DNA of 36,493 nucleotides from Nitrospirota bacterium (GCA_029859385.1 JAOUDF010000004.1:1-36493), one strand, 5' to 3'; shown: positions 17,798-26,914, counted from the stretch's first letter. The notes: a model not told the origin generated them from the sequence alone. Numbers and translations: made by a program.

Positions 17798-17826
17798 TTG
17801 CAAATCATTTGCAATTGGGGTAGATT
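17798..17826 (+). promoter_or_regulatory. Zur/Fur-type operator overlapping the zur-znuACB promoter
   Basis: TTGCAAATCATTTGCAA (17798-17814) is a perfect 8-1-8 inverted repeat. It has the 17-bp spacing style of Fur-family boxes. Its left TTGCAA can serve as the -35, with TAGATT 17 bp downstream (17821-17826) as the -10, so a bound repressor would block polymerase. It sits 46 bp before the fur-family gene, suggesting zinc-dependent autorepression of the whole operon. Confidence 0.7.
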
Positions 17827-17859
17827 GTATTTCCTGTATACGCAATAAAGGATATTTCC

Positions 17860-18285
17860 ATGGCACAAAAAGACGACCGAACCATAAAGAGCGCTCTCCG
17901 CGAAAAGGGGTATCGCCTCACCGGGCCGCGAAAAGGGGTGGCCGACCTGCTGGCGAAAGAGGGGCGGCCCCTCTCGGTCCAGGAGATTTACGAAAAGATG
18001 CAGAAGAAGGTCGACCTCGCCACGGTCTACCGGGTTATCCACCTCCTTCTCGATCTGGGACTGGCGCGCAAAACCGGCTCTCCCTCCGGCAGTGCCCTCT
18101 ACGAAATGGAGGGAGAGCAGCACCATCACCATATCTTCTGCAAAGAATGCGGCAGGATGGAAGAGATCGAGGGGTGCCTGCTGAGCGCCCTGGAAAAGGA
18201 GCTTTCGCGGAAGAAGCGGTTTACCATAACCGGCCATACGCTGGAATTCTTCGGTGTCTGTTACGACTGCGGACAGAAGGGGTAG
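17860..18285 (+). CDS. zur: Fur-family transcriptional regulator, probably the zinc regulator Zur
   Basis: A 141-aa metal-sensing repressor. The N-terminal winged helix includes DLATVYRVIHLLLDLGLARK (52-71). The metal site includes the histidine run HHHH at 88-91. Structural zinc is bound by CKEC (94, 97) and CYDC (134, 137). It is first gene of an operon with znuA, znuC and znuB, and a palindromic operator covers its promoter, so zinc sensing is much more likely than iron sensing. The znuA start follows its stop by one base. Family assignment is certain; Zur rather than Fur or PerR is inferred from context. Confidence 0.88.
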   Translation: MAQKDDRTIKSALREKGYRLTGPRKGVADLLAKEGRPLSVQEIYEKMQKKVDLATVYRVIHLLLDLGLARKTGSPSGSALYEMEGEQHHHHIFCKECGRMEEIEGCLLSALEKELSRKKRFTITGHTLEFFGVCYDCGQKG

Positions 18286-18286
18286 G

Positions 18287-19222
18287 ATGAAACGATTTGC
18301 AAATATCTTCTGTGCTTTGGCGCTCCTTTTCGTCTTCGCCGGGTGTAGCAAGGGGCCTGAGCAGGCTTCAAAAGCTACGGACAAACCCCTGGTGATCACC
18401 ACCTTTTTCCCGCTCTATGACTTTGCCAAAAACGTAGCAGGAGACCGGATGCGGGTGGAAAACCTTTTACCGGCCGGTGCAGGCCCTCATGAGTTTACCT
18501 TTACCCCGAAGGACCGTCAGCGGCTGGAGAATGCCCGCCTTCTCATCAAGAACGGCTTCGGTCTCGAAACCTTCCTGGAAGACGTTACCCTCTCTCCCGA
18601 CAAGACACTGGTCGTCGAGGCGGGCAAGGGGATTGCGCCTCTTGAACTCAAGAAAAAGGAAGATCACCGCGACGAGCACGAGCACGTCGGTGGTCATCAT
18701 CACGAAGGCGGCGACCCGCATGTATGGCTCGATCCGGTCAACGCCATGAAGCAGGTGGAGAATATCCGCGACGCCATGATCGCCGTCGACCCGGCCAACA
18801 AGACCGTTTACGAGGCCAATGCCGTCCGCTATCTCGATCAGCTGCGGGCGCTGGACGAAGAGTGCCGCAGGGAGATTGAGGGTTTCGCCCGTAAGGAGTT
18901 CGTGGCCTACCACTCGGCCTTCAGCTATTTCTCGAACCGCTACGGGTTGAAGCAGGTGGCGGTGTTCGAGGAGGTCCCCGGCAAGGAGCCGTCGCCGCGC
19001 TCTATGGCGGGGCTTATTAATACCATCAAAAAGTACAACGTCAGGGCGCTCTTTACCGAGCCACAGTTTTCGCCGAGGATCATCCAGACCGTCGCGTCGG
19101 ACCTGAAGCTGAGCGTGCTGGAGCTCGATCCCATGGAGACGGGGGATTTTGAAAAAGGGTCGTACATCGGCGTCATGAAGAAGAACCTGGCGGCATTCAA
19201 AGAGGCGCAGAACAAGCCATGA
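18287..19222 (+). CDS. znuA: Zinc ABC transporter substrate-binding lipoprotein
   Basis: The extracytoplasmic high-affinity metal-binding component of the Znu importer. I chose ATG at 18287, one base after the zur stop, giving 311 aa with a lipoprotein signal ending VFAGC (lipid on C20). Cluster 9 metal ligands are H68 (AGPHEFT), H145 (DPHVWLDP), H209 (AYHSAF) and D281 (ELDPMETG). A His/Glu-rich loop at about 126-142 (DHRDEHEHVGGHHHEGG) is typical of zinc rather than manganese proteins. The stop overlaps the znuC start (ATGA), showing translational coupling. Confidence 0.94.
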   Translation: MKRFANIFCALALLFVFAGCSKGPEQASKATDKPLVITTFFPLYDFAKNVAGDRMRVENLLPAGAGPHEFTFTPKDRQRLENARLLIKNGFGLETFLEDVTLSPDKTLVVEAGKGIAPLELKKKEDHRDEHEHVGGHHHEGGDPHVWLDPVNAMKQVENIRDAMIAVDPANKTVYEANAVRYLDQLRALDEECRREIEGFARKEFVAYHSAFSYFSNRYGLKQVAVFEEVPGKEPSPRSMAGLINTIKKYNVRALFTEPQFSPRIIQTVASDLKLSVLELDPMETGDFEKGSYIGVMKKNLAAFKEAQNKP

Positions 19223-19944
19223 GCATCATCGAAGTAGAAGACCTCAACGTGCGGATCGGCTCGCACCATATCCTTCAGCATGTCAGCTTCACCGTGGAGA
19301 AGGGTGCGGTAACCGCCATCATCGGTCCCAACGGCTCGGGCAAGACCACCCTCGTTAAGGTGATTACCGGCCTTCAGTCCTTCGATACCGGCACCGTTAA
19401 GCTCTTTGGCACCCCGGTAAAAGAGCTGGGCAAGTTGCACCGCAAGCTGGGGTATGTCCCCCAGAAGGTCGATTTCGACCGGAGCGTCCCCCTTACCGTC
19501 GAGGAGCTATTGAACCTCAACCTGCTCGAAAAAACCGGGCGTAGGGAAAAGATCGCGGCATCTCTGGACGAGATCGGCGCGGGGCATCTCATGGACCGTA
19601 AGCTCGGCGTCCTCTCCGGCGGCGAGTTTCAACGGGTGCTCATCGCCCTGAGCCTCATTCAGGACCCCGAGATATTGATCCTCGACGAACCCTCCGCGGG
19701 CATCGACGTCGAAGGCGAGAAGGTTTTTTACGACATGATCGAACAACTCGCCGAGTCCCGGGGCATGACCGTACTGCTTGTCTCCCACGACGTAGGGGTG
19801 GTGTATCGCTACGCCGACGGTGTGCTCTGCCTTAACCAGAAGCTTGTATGCAGCGGCACGCCGCACGAGGCCCTTTCCCAGGAGACGGTGCGGGAGCTTT
19901 ACGGACAGGGGGCATCCCTGTACGACCACGTCCACAGGCATTAG
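19219..19944 (+). CDS. znuC: Zinc ABC transporter ATP-binding protein
   Basis: The cytoplasmic ATPase that powers zinc uptake. It is 241 aa. Walker A GPNGSGKT is at 36-43, the ABC signature LSGGEFQRV near 134, Walker B ILILDEP near 152, and the switch histidine is in LLVSHDVGVV. It overlaps znuA by 4 bp and is followed 9 bp later by znuB, so all act in one complex. Confidence 0.95.
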   Translation: MSIIEVEDLNVRIGSHHILQHVSFTVEKGAVTAIIGPNGSGKTTLVKVITGLQSFDTGTVKLFGTPVKELGKLHRKLGYVPQKVDFDRSVPLTVEELLNLNLLEKTGRREKIAASLDEIGAGHLMDRKLGVLSGGEFQRVLIALSLIQDPEILILDEPSAGIDVEGEKVFYDMIEQLAESRGMTVLLVSHDVGVVYRYADGVLCLNQKLVCSGTPHEALSQETVRELYGQGASLYDHVHRH

Positions 19945-19953
19945 GAGACCACA

Positions 19954-20748
19954 GTGCTCGACATACTCGCCTACCCCTTCGTTCAGCGCGCCCTCGTATC
20001 GGGGGTCATCGTCGGGATCGTCTGCGCCCTGCTGGGGGTCTTTGTCGTCATCCGCAAGATGTCGTTCTTCGGCGACGCCATCTCCCACTCCGCCTTTACC
20101 GGCGTGGCCCTGGGCTTTCTCCTCGGCATAAACCCGTCGCTGTCGGCCCTCGGTTTCGCCATCCTTGTCGCCGCCGGCATGGTCTATCTGCAGAACAAGG
20201 GGAACCTCTCCGCCGACACCACCATCGGCATCTTCTTCTCCGGTTCCGCCGCCCTGGGCCTACTGATAATCGCCCTGCTCAGGGGCTACCGCACCGATCT
20301 CTTTCAATATCTGCTGGGAGACATCCTCTCCATCTCCGACCGCGACCTCATGATCTCCGTAGTCATGGGGATCGTCGTCGTAGGCGTCATGTCCCGCATA
20401 ATGAGGCCGCTGCTGCAGATAACCTTTAACCGCGACATGGCCAAGGTTGCCGGGGTGCCGGTCGAGCGGTACGAATACCTGCTCATGTTCCTCCTCGCCG
20501 CTACCGTCGCCGTGAGCCTCAAGATCGTCGGCATCATCCTCGTCACCGCGCTCCTCATCGTCCCTGCCGCCGCCGCAAAGAACATCAGCGCCAACTTTCG
20601 GCAGATGGTCGCCTGGTCGGTCATCTTCGGTGTCTCCAGCAGCATCCTCGGCCTCGCCGCGTCTTACTGGCTCGACACCTCGTCGGGGCCGACCATTGTT
20701 CTTACCTCGATCCTTATCTTCTGCATTACCCTCGCCGCGCGGAAATAG
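19954..20748 (+). CDS. znuB: Zinc ABC transporter permease
   Basis: The inner-membrane channel of the importer, 264 aa with about eight hydrophobic helices, of the ABC-3 family. The N-terminus (YPFVQRALVSGVIVGIVCALLG) and the segment MSFFGDAISHSAFTGVALG are typical. The start codon is GTG at 19954 with TAGGAGA upstream. It is last gene of the zur-znuACB operon; no clear terminator was seen after it. Confidence 0.94.
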   Translation: MLDILAYPFVQRALVSGVIVGIVCALLGVFVVIRKMSFFGDAISHSAFTGVALGFLLGINPSLSALGFAILVAAGMVYLQNKGNLSADTTIGIFFSGSAALGLLIIALLRGYRTDLFQYLLGDILSISDRDLMISVVMGIVVVGVMSRIMRPLLQITFNRDMAKVAGVPVERYEYLLMFLLAATVAVSLKIVGIILVTALLIVPAAAAKNISANFRQMVAWSVIFGVSSSILGLAASYWLDTSSGPTIVLTSILIFCITLAARK

Positions 20749-20927
20749 CTGCTCCACAGTCGACCAATTATAAATCAGTGTGTTCTACTTGTTATTCTGC
20801 TTTACAAAGGCTGGAGGGGGTTGGTAAATTCGGGACATGATTAATGGCTTATTGAAGTTGAACAGAGAGTGGCATCTGAAAGCCGAAACAAAGTCTCCCC
20901 AACTTATTCAGTGAGGTATGGGTCGAT

Positions 20928-21224
20928 ATGGGATTCAATTTTGATACGATAGAGTCAATCCTCGGCATCCTTTTCTTTGGATACATCATTTACTTCGTCA
21001 TATTTCGTGCACCAGCTTCGGACATGGTATTTTCAGCCGGGACAGACACAGAAATAGAGGATATGAAAGACTACCTTGAGATGAATGGCATCAAGACTTA
21101 CAAAAAGAACATAGCGAGAAATCGGAAGTATACAAAATCAGGCCCGCTGGACCCGTCATTGCACGTAATCAACTTGCACGATAAAGCCAGGGCGTTGCAA
21201 TTGATTAAAGAGAGAGCCAGCTGA
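20928..21224 (+). CDS. Small membrane protein with a DUF2007-like domain
   Basis: A 98-aa protein. One transmembrane helix is at about 8-26 (IESILGILFFGYIIYFVIF). The soluble part (FSAGTDTEIEDMKDYLEMNGI...PSLHVINLHDKARALQLIKE) has the layout of DUF2007 (putative signal-transducing) domains, in which a short alpha/beta domain ends with a helix. The Shine-Dalgarno is weak (GAGG at long spacing). By eye it is more AT-rich than its neighbours. Function unknown. The 180 bp before it hold nothing I can name. Confidence 0.6.
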   Translation: MGFNFDTIESILGILFFGYIIYFVIFRAPASDMVFSAGTDTEIEDMKDYLEMNGIKTYKKNIARNRKYTKSGPLDPSLHVINLHDKARALQLIKERAS

Positions 21225-21286
21225 CTTGTGGAACAACAACTGAGACGTTGTTAAATTGCCCGCTTAACTAGCTATCAAGCTCATCA

Positions 21287-22405
21287 CTACTTCTCCCCCT
21301 TCTCCTTCCCACGATACTCCCACACCTTCGACCAGTTCACGGCAGCCTTGGTCTCCATTTCCGCTGACCTTAGCACCTGAAAGCGCCCCAATTGCTCGGG
21401 GTTGATAAGCCCGCGCAGTTCGGTCCCTTTCATGACGGGGACAAGGGTGACGTGGGTCTGCGACATCTTCACGAACAGTTCGTCGAGGGAGTTTTCTTCG
21501 GACGCACAGTAGAAGGTGCGGACCATGATTTCCGACACGGGCGTGGAGGCGGGTTTCTCGCGAAGGGCGCCGAATATGGCGTCCTTGGGGAGTATTCCGA
21601 CCAGCCTGTCGCCATCCATGACGGGAAAGTCCCACTGCAGGCTGTGGGTGATCTTGCTGAGCACCTCCTCGATGGTCTCCTGGGGCGTTACCTGTTCCCA
21701 CGAGGTGAGCATGGCCTGGCTCACGGTCACCGAGCTGAGGGCGGCCTTGGTCTCCGACGCCCGTTCCTCGCTCTCTGCCCCGAGGTAGATGAAGATGGCG
21801 ATGAGCGACAGCCACCAGTTTACATAAAAGCCGGCAAAGAAGAGGAACATGGCGAAGAGCTGACCGATGGCCACGGCGGCCCTGGTTGCCCGAAGCCACG
21901 TCATTTTGAGCGCAAGTGCCGCCCGCAGCGCCCGTCCGCCGTCGAGGGGAAAGGCGGGGAGCATGTTGAAGAGGCCGAGCATGGCGTTTATCTGGAAAAG
22001 GAGCATCCAGATGTTGCCTGGGCGGTAGGCGATGCCGGCCTCGTCTTTTCCCATGAAGTAGAAGAGGATGGCGAGCGCGAAGCTGGCAAGCGGACCGGCG
22101 AGGGAGATAATGATCTCCTGCCGCGGCTTGTCGGGGACTTCGTCCATTTGCGCGACGCCGCCAATAGGGAGCAGGGTGATGTCTCTTACCGGGACTTTGT
22201 AATGACGGGCGACGAGGCTGTGGGAGAACTCGTGGATGAGGACGCAGGTAAAGATGAGGAGGACCACCCCCACGGCGTTGAGGCCGGTGAATCCGCCGAT
22301 GAAGCCGCTCGGTACAACGGCGACGAAGATCAGCAGCAACAGAAAGGTGATGTGAACCTTGACGGGGATCCCGAACAGGGTGATGAGCTTGAACGACCAC
22401 TTCAT
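21287..22405 (-). CDS. Site-2-protease-type M50 metalloprotease with two CBS domains
   Basis: An intramembrane zinc metalloprotease of 372 aa. The zinc motif is H58-E-F-S-H62 in a membrane helix, and the third ligand is D155 in LPAFPLDGGRALRA. About six transmembrane helices fill residues 1-210. Two CBS domains follow (about 235-360: TVSQAMLTSWEQVTPQETIEEVL...TPVSEIMVRTFYC), which in relatives bind adenine nucleotides and gate activity. Family members cleave membrane-bound regulators such as anti-sigma factors; no candidate substrate is next to it. Confidence 0.9.
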   Translation of the reverse strand: MKWSFKLITLFGIPVKVHITFLLLLIFVAVVPSGFIGGFTGLNAVGVVLLIFTCVLIHEFSHSLVARHYKVPVRDITLLPIGGVAQMDEVPDKPRQEIIISLAGPLASFALAILFYFMGKDEAGIAYRPGNIWMLLFQINAMLGLFNMLPAFPLDGGRALRAALALKMTWLRATRAAVAIGQLFAMFLFFAGFYVNWWLSLIAIFIYLGAESEERASETKAALSSVTVSQAMLTSWEQVTPQETIEEVLSKITHSLQWDFPVMDGDRLVGILPKDAIFGALREKPASTPVSEIMVRTFYCASEENSLDELFVKMSQTHVTLVPVMKGTELRGLINPEQLGRFQVLRSAEMETKAAVNWSKVWEYRGKEKGEK

Positions 22406-22500
22406 GAAGGGGCCTCTAAATAAGTATCTGCTTAGATTCTAACAGTTTTTGCCTTTGTGTCAAAACCTGCGCTGAGCATTATGTCATAAAACAGCGCCCG

Positions 22501-22533
22501 TTGCCGCCATTTGTTGAAATATTCCGGCGGCAA
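22501..22533. repeat. Inverted repeat TTGCCGCC/GGCGGCAA
   Basis: Perfect 8-bp arms are separated by 17 bp, in the divergent region between the protease and hsp20 genes. No U tract is present on either side, so it is not a convincing terminator. Confidence 0.4.
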
Positions 22534-22553
22534 TTAAACAAGTGAAACATCCC

Positions 22554-22616
22554 GTCATGCCCGAGTGATTCTATCGGGCATCCAGTGGCATGGATTCCCG
22601 CTTTCGCGGGAATGAC
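22554..22616. repeat. Two-hairpin dispersed repeat, copy 2
   Basis: GTCATGCCCGA...TCGGGCATCCAG forms hairpin one, then TGGATTCCCGC-TTTC-GCGGGAATGAC forms hairpin two. The plan is the same as at 14432: outer GTCA/TGAC ends, first hairpin ending CCAG, second beginning TGGATTCC. It lies 133 bp upstream of hsp20. ORFs read across it are artefacts. Confidence 0.75.
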
Positions 22617-22749
22617 GTCCTTTGAGTATTTTGTTGTCGTAATAATACCTGCCCATCGTCCCGTGTCGCTTCGGACGGCAACGGTGAAATGGGGTATACT
22701 ATTATTGAAGCAAGTCAACGGGATAGAAGCAAAAAAGGAGGTGACCATT

Positions 22750-23229
22750 ATGTTCGCGATCAGAAAGTGGGATCCCTTTAATGAACTGTCATCCCTTCGC
22801 AGAGAAATGGACGATTTCTTCAAGAGGACGCTTGGTGTTACCCAGGAGTTCATCGGCGGAGAGAGAGCCGGATGGTATCCGCGGGTTGACAGCTTCCTGC
22901 ACAAGGGAAATGTTGTAGTGAGAATGGAGTTGCCCGGTGTTGACGCCAGGGATGTAGACATCTCGGTACGGGGCAATCAGTTAATCATCAAGGGTGAGAA
23001 GAAGGCCGAGAAGGACGTGAAAGGTGAAGAGTATGTCCTTTGCGAGGCCTGCTATGGCTCATTCGAAAGAACTCTCCTGCTTCCGGAGGGGGTAGAGGCT
23101 GACAAGATTCACGCCTCTTACAAGAACGGTATCCTCGAGGTGACGATGCCGGCGGCAAAGGCTGCGCTGCCGAAGAAGGTCAACATCGAGATCGAGGGGC
23201 GTCCCGTGGCCCTGAAGAAAGCTGCGTGA
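22750..23229 (+). CDS. Hsp20/alpha-crystallin small heat-shock protein
   Basis: An ATP-independent holdase chaperone of 159 aa. The N-terminal arm (WDPFNELSSLRREMDDFFKRTLG) precedes the alpha-crystallin domain (about 45-150), which includes RMELPGVDARDVDISV and the conserved NGILEVTMP at 126-134. The start is ATG at 22750 behind a near-ideal AAGGAGGTGA; the track's start at 22585 reads through the repeat element and is wrong. A TATACT at 22695 could be a -10, but I saw neither a CIRCE element nor a sigma-32 promoter. A strong terminator follows. Confidence 0.95.
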   Translation: MFAIRKWDPFNELSSLRREMDDFFKRTLGVTQEFIGGERAGWYPRVDSFLHKGNVVVRMELPGVDARDVDISVRGNQLIIKGEKKAEKDVKGEEYVLCEACYGSFERTLLLPEGVEADKIHASYKNGILEVTMPAAKAALPKKVNIEIEGRPVALKKAA

Positions 23230-23270
23230 TGGAAGGTTGACCAGGCTTCTGTCCCATTGCGAAACGCGAA

Positions 23271-23300
23271 AGCCCGACCATTTTAGTGGTCGGGCTTTTT
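23271..23300 (+). terminator. Intrinsic terminator of hsp20
   Basis: A 10-bp perfect stem AGCCCGACCA/TGGTCGGGCT with a 6-nt loop, followed by TTTTT. An A tract before it is too short for clear leftward action, though the convergent HD-GYP gene ends just beyond. Confidence 0.9.
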
Positions 23301-23325
23301 GTCTATATCTAGCCGGAGTTGTCGC

Positions 23326-25827
23326 TCAGTAGGTCTTCCCGGGATACAGGCTGACAAATGCCTTAACGACTTGCGGATCAAGATGAGTGCCGGAGAGCGA
23401 TATTATATGCTCACGGGCTTTATCCTCTGTCCACGCCGGTCGGTAGGGGCGGTCGGAACACAGGGCGTCCCATACGTCCACAAGTGAAAAGATACGTGCC
23501 GCGGAAGGAATCTGTTCCCCCTTGAGGCCGCGCGGATAGCCGCTCCCGTCCCATTTTTCGTGATGACAGTAGGGGATGTCGATGGCGGGGCGAAGGTATG
23601 AAATAGGGGAGAGGAGTTCATAGGCATACTGAGGGTGGCGTTTCATGATGTTCCACTCTTCATCGTTCAGCCTGCCCGGCTTGAGCAGGATATTGTCGGG
23701 AATGCCCAGCTTGCCTACGTCGTGCAGGAGAGCGCCCCGGTACATATGAACAAGCTCTGCGTCCGGCACTCTCATGGCCCGCGCCAGGAACACCGTCAGC
23801 TCACTTACGCGGCGGGTGTGCCCCTCGGTCTCCTTGTCGCGCAGGTCCATGGCCCGTGACCACCCCTCCAGCGTGGTGTCATAGGCCATGACCAGCTCGC
23901 TGTTCGTGCGCTGCAGGTCGTCGAACAAGCCTGCGTTGTCAATGGCAATGGCGGCTTGGGCGGCGATGGTCTTGAGGAACCCCTTCCAGTCGTCATTGGG
24001 GAAGAAGCGGCGGCGGTGGAATACCTCGAGCACGCCCTTTATCTGTCCTTTGGTAATAAGCGGTACTGCGTGGTACGTAGTGAAATCTTCCTTTGAGAAG
24101 AGAGGGGAACGGACGAAACGCTCCTCGGTTTTTTTCAGGTTGGCGATGCCGACAAGTCTTCGACCCAGAACCGCCTGCCCAGCCACGCTCTCGTTGACGT
24201 GAAGCACACCGGACCTTTCCGGGTCGGACCGGAAGCCACGGCTGGCGGCAAATTCCAGGGTGTTGAGCCGGGTATCGAGCAACAGTATGTCGGCGGCGTC
24301 GACGTCGAGCTGCTCTATTATCTGGGCAAGGATTACCTTAAGCGTAATATTGAGGTCGATACTGGCGGTGATGGCCAGGTCGATTTCGTGAAGGGCAGCG
24401 AGGTTTTCGAGTTGATGCTGAATCTGCTGTTCTGTTTCCCGGGTTTTCGAGACGTCTCTGAAGATGACGACTGCCCCCCGACATTTCCCCTGATCGATGA
24501 TCCCCTTCCCTACATACTCAACGGGAAAACGTGACCCGTCGGTCCGGTGAAAGACAGCATCCTTAACGACGCACGACAGGCCGGTCCGAGCGGTCGTCAT
24601 AATGGCACATTCGATCTCGGGCAGCGGCGTGCCGTCTTCACTGGTGTGGTGCCAGAGGATATGGAATGACTTTCCGGTAACCTTTGCCGGAATGCATCCC
24701 AGCATTGAAGCGGCCGCCGGGTTTATAAAGGTTATCAACCCTTCGGTATCGACGCCGAATATTCCTTCACCGGCATTGTTCAGAATGAGCTCGTTATGAT
24801 GAAGCGCCCCTCTGAGGGCTGCCTCCGCCTTTTTTTGTTCGGAGATATTGCGTACGACGTGGATGATGTTGATGATCTCTCCCGAATCATTTCGCATCGG
24901 CGCGGTCGCAACCGAGAGCCAGGTTCCGCCGCCGATCGACTCTTCAAACAGCTCCACATATTCTCTTTTCCCGGAGCCTCTGGTTTTCAGGAGAGGGCAT
25001 TCTTCAATAGGGTTACTTTTGTGATGAAAAACCTCGTGACATTTCTTTCCGATCAACTCTTCGCGGGTCATCCCGAGCATTTCGCACAGTACGGAGTTGA
25101 CATTGACGATCTCAAAATCGGTGCTGTGGATCGATACACCGTCAACCATGGAGTTGAAGGTCAATTCCCACTGACCGGCTGTCTCGGCCCGTTTGTCATC
25201 CGCAAGTTTCTGGCCGGTGACGTCGATGCCGGTCATCAGGATAAGATCATCTCCTTCGGGATTTTGTTCGAGAAGTGCATAGGTCCACCTGATGGTCCGG
25301 ACCTCTCCGTTAAGGGTTTTCAGCGACTGATCCCGTTCTTCCAGCGACCCGGCCGACCGGAGGCTTTCTGCCATGGCCGGTATTGATTGTGCGTCAGCAG
25401 GATCGCGAAACAGCCTTTGGGCCTCTTTTCCTGCGAGTTCCCCGGGGGCGTATCCGAGAGCCTTTTCACAGGCCTGATTACAGCGAACGATTCGCCCCGT
25501 CCTGTCAATTACCATCATAAAAGATGAAGTAGTATTAATTATCGTTGAAAGGAGTCCATGTTCTTCGCTGAGGGTGGTTTCAACCTGGGCCAGCCGGCCG
25601 GTCTCCAGTTGATACCGCCGCATAAAGCCGAAGTAGAGGAGGGGAGTGCCTGCAAGCATAAGCAGGCTGGCGGCGACGGTACTCATTGAAATACCAGGAG
25701 AAATCGGCAGAAAATGAATGACGAGCATTACCAGCATTCCCAGTAAAGCGAGGGTGGCGGCAATTGCGAGAATGTTATTAAATGGCTTCACGATGAGGAA
25801 GGGTCTGGATAGAAAGTTAACAGCCAA
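23326..25827 (-). CDS. Membrane PAS-PAS-PAS-GAF-HD-GYP protein, probable c-di-GMP phosphodiesterase
   Basis: A sensory phosphodiesterase of 833 aa. Two transmembrane helices lie in the first 70 residues (ILAIAATLALLGMLVMLVIHF and TVAASLLMLAGTPLLYF). Three PAS domains follow (about 85-200, 215-335, 340-465), then a GAF domain (about 480-630; IDLNITLKVILAQIIEQLDVDAA). The C-terminal HD-GYP domain has HDVGKLGIPDNILLKPG near 700 and HHEKWDGSGYPRGLKGEQIP near 755, with all catalytic and GYP residues intact, so c-di-GMP hydrolysis is likely. The track start is TTG at 25827 without a Shine-Dalgarno, so the true N-terminus is uncertain. It stands alone, convergent with hsp20. The signals sensed are unknown. 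Confidence 0.9.
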   Translation of the reverse strand: MAVNFLSRPFLIVKPFNNILAIAATLALLGMLVMLVIHFLPISPGISMSTVAASLLMLAGTPLLYFGFMRRYQLETGRLAQVETTLSEEHGLLSTIINTTSSFMMVIDRTGRIVRCNQACEKALGYAPGELAGKEAQRLFRDPADAQSIPAMAESLRSAGSLEERDQSLKTLNGEVRTIRWTYALLEQNPEGDDLILMTGIDVTGQKLADDKRAETAGQWELTFNSMVDGVSIHSTDFEIVNVNSVLCEMLGMTREELIGKKCHEVFHHKSNPIEECPLLKTRGSGKREYVELFEESIGGGTWLSVATAPMRNDSGEIINIIHVVRNISEQKKAEAALRGALHHNELILNNAGEGIFGVDTEGLITFINPAAASMLGCIPAKVTGKSFHILWHHTSEDGTPLPEIECAIMTTARTGLSCVVKDAVFHRTDGSRFPVEYVGKGIIDQGKCRGAVVIFRDVSKTRETEQQIQHQLENLAALHEIDLAITASIDLNITLKVILAQIIEQLDVDAADILLLDTRLNTLEFAASRGFRSDPERSGVLHVNESVAGQAVLGRRLVGIANLKKTEERFVRSPLFSKEDFTTYHAVPLITKGQIKGVLEVFHRRRFFPNDDWKGFLKTIAAQAAIAIDNAGLFDDLQRTNSELVMAYDTTLEGWSRAMDLRDKETEGHTRRVSELTVFLARAMRVPDAELVHMYRGALLHDVGKLGIPDNILLKPGRLNDEEWNIMKRHPQYAYELLSPISYLRPAIDIPYCHHEKWDGSGYPRGLKGEQIPSAARIFSLVDVWDALCSDRPYRPAWTEDKAREHIISLSGTHLDPQVVKAFVSLYPGKTY

Positions 25828-25993
25828 GTAACACTTACTGACTGAATTATCGGCAGGAGGAGAAGAAACTTGATGAAGAAATGTTAACTTTTTTCGGGGT
25901 GCGTTGCAGGGGTTGGGAGCAGCAGAGTTTGTACTGCTAATTGTTTAGACCAGCGGTTGGCCTTGTCAAATTTGCGCGTCGCCTTTGATCGAC

Positions 25994-26719
25994 CTATCGG
26001 AACATGGGAACAGGTTCGGGTTCTTCGTGGTAAAGCCCGACGGTTACCGTTCGCTTGCTCTCTTTTGCGAATTTTCTTCGGGCCCTGGCCGCGATTACCC
26101 AGGAGCATTTGGCTGAGCAGAACCTCTTGTCCTTTTCAGTGGCTTTGAGGAAATAGCCGCTGCAGTCGTCACGCTGGCAGGTAAGGATAAGGTCCAGGGG
26201 GAACTGGCTGAGGGAATTGACGAATTCGAGGAGCAGTTTGTCCTGAATCTGGGGAATAAAGGGATAGACCGTGTTGCCAAGAACGAGCACCTTTGTCTCA
26301 AAAGAATGACTGAATGCGGTGTGATCGCCGATCCATTCGACCACGGCTTCTCCGCCCGAGGCGGCTTCGGCGAGGCGCTTGCTGATTACGTTAAAGCCGC
26401 CGGCAAGCTTCTGGCCCGACCCGGATATCCCTCTCTCCTCTTTGGATGCCGCATAACCGGCAAGGATCTTCTCCAGAAACCCTTTCAGGTGTTCCTGTAT
26501 CCTCATGAGGTCCTTTTTGCGCTTGTCCCAGCGGACGATGGCATGGTCAGGGATAAAGGCCTCGCCCAGCTTTCCGTAAGCGATATACCGGAGGTCTGTC
26601 CAGAGCCTGAATACCTGGTCGGAAGGCATCTCTTCGACATTCAGGTTGATAAGGTCGAGGAACCACTTGAGTTGCTGTTTCGCGACGGCCAGCTTTTTCT
26701 CGGGAAGTTTCCTGTCCAT
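25994..26719 (-). CDS. CGNR-type zinc-finger protein
   Basis: A 241-aa protein from ATG at 26719, which has GGAGGG five bases upstream; the track's start at 26785 is unsupported. A C-terminal zinc finger has C181, C186, C201 and C205 (CQRDDCSGYF...RFCSAKC), followed by a basic tail (ARARRKFAKE). This matches the CGNR finger class, thought to bind nucleic acid. The N-terminal 170 residues resemble the ABATE-type stress-related domain only in overall layout. Possibly a transcription regulator. It is transcribed alone. Confidence 0.7.
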   Translation of the reverse strand: MDRKLPEKKLAVAKQQLKWFLDLINLNVEEMPSDQVFRLWTDLRYIAYGKLGEAFIPDHAIVRWDKRKKDLMRIQEHLKGFLEKILAGYAASKEERGISGSGQKLAGGFNVISKRLAEAASGGEAVVEWIGDHTAFSHSFETKVLVLGNTVYPFIPQIQDKLLLEFVNSLSQFPLDLILTCQRDDCSGYFLKATEKDKRFCSAKCSWVIAARARRKFAKESKRTVTVGLYHEEPEPVPMFR

Positions 26720-26914
26720 TTGTCCCTCCATGCAAGTCCTATTGAGAATGTCCGCATGGTACCTCAAGCATTCTCGGGTAGTCAAAGATAATCTTGCAGT
26801 TTTGTATGACTTTGTTGGTCACATTTTTGCGCCCGCAATGCGTGATCATGGAAAGATGCGAGACCGTGCATGATTTCAAAGGGATAGAGTGGGGAAAAGA
26901 GGCGATATGGTAAC

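Noticed and set aside
18295-18304. ATTTGCAAAT at the start of znuA as a second Zur box
   Set aside because: It lies inside the coding sequence, lacks the 8-1-8 spacing of the upstream operator, and can arise by chance.
21264-22400. 378-aa minus-strand ORF overlapping the M50 protease
   Set aside because: A shifted frame of the same gene, rich in Arg/Pro/His. The other frame holds HEFSH and the CBS domains.
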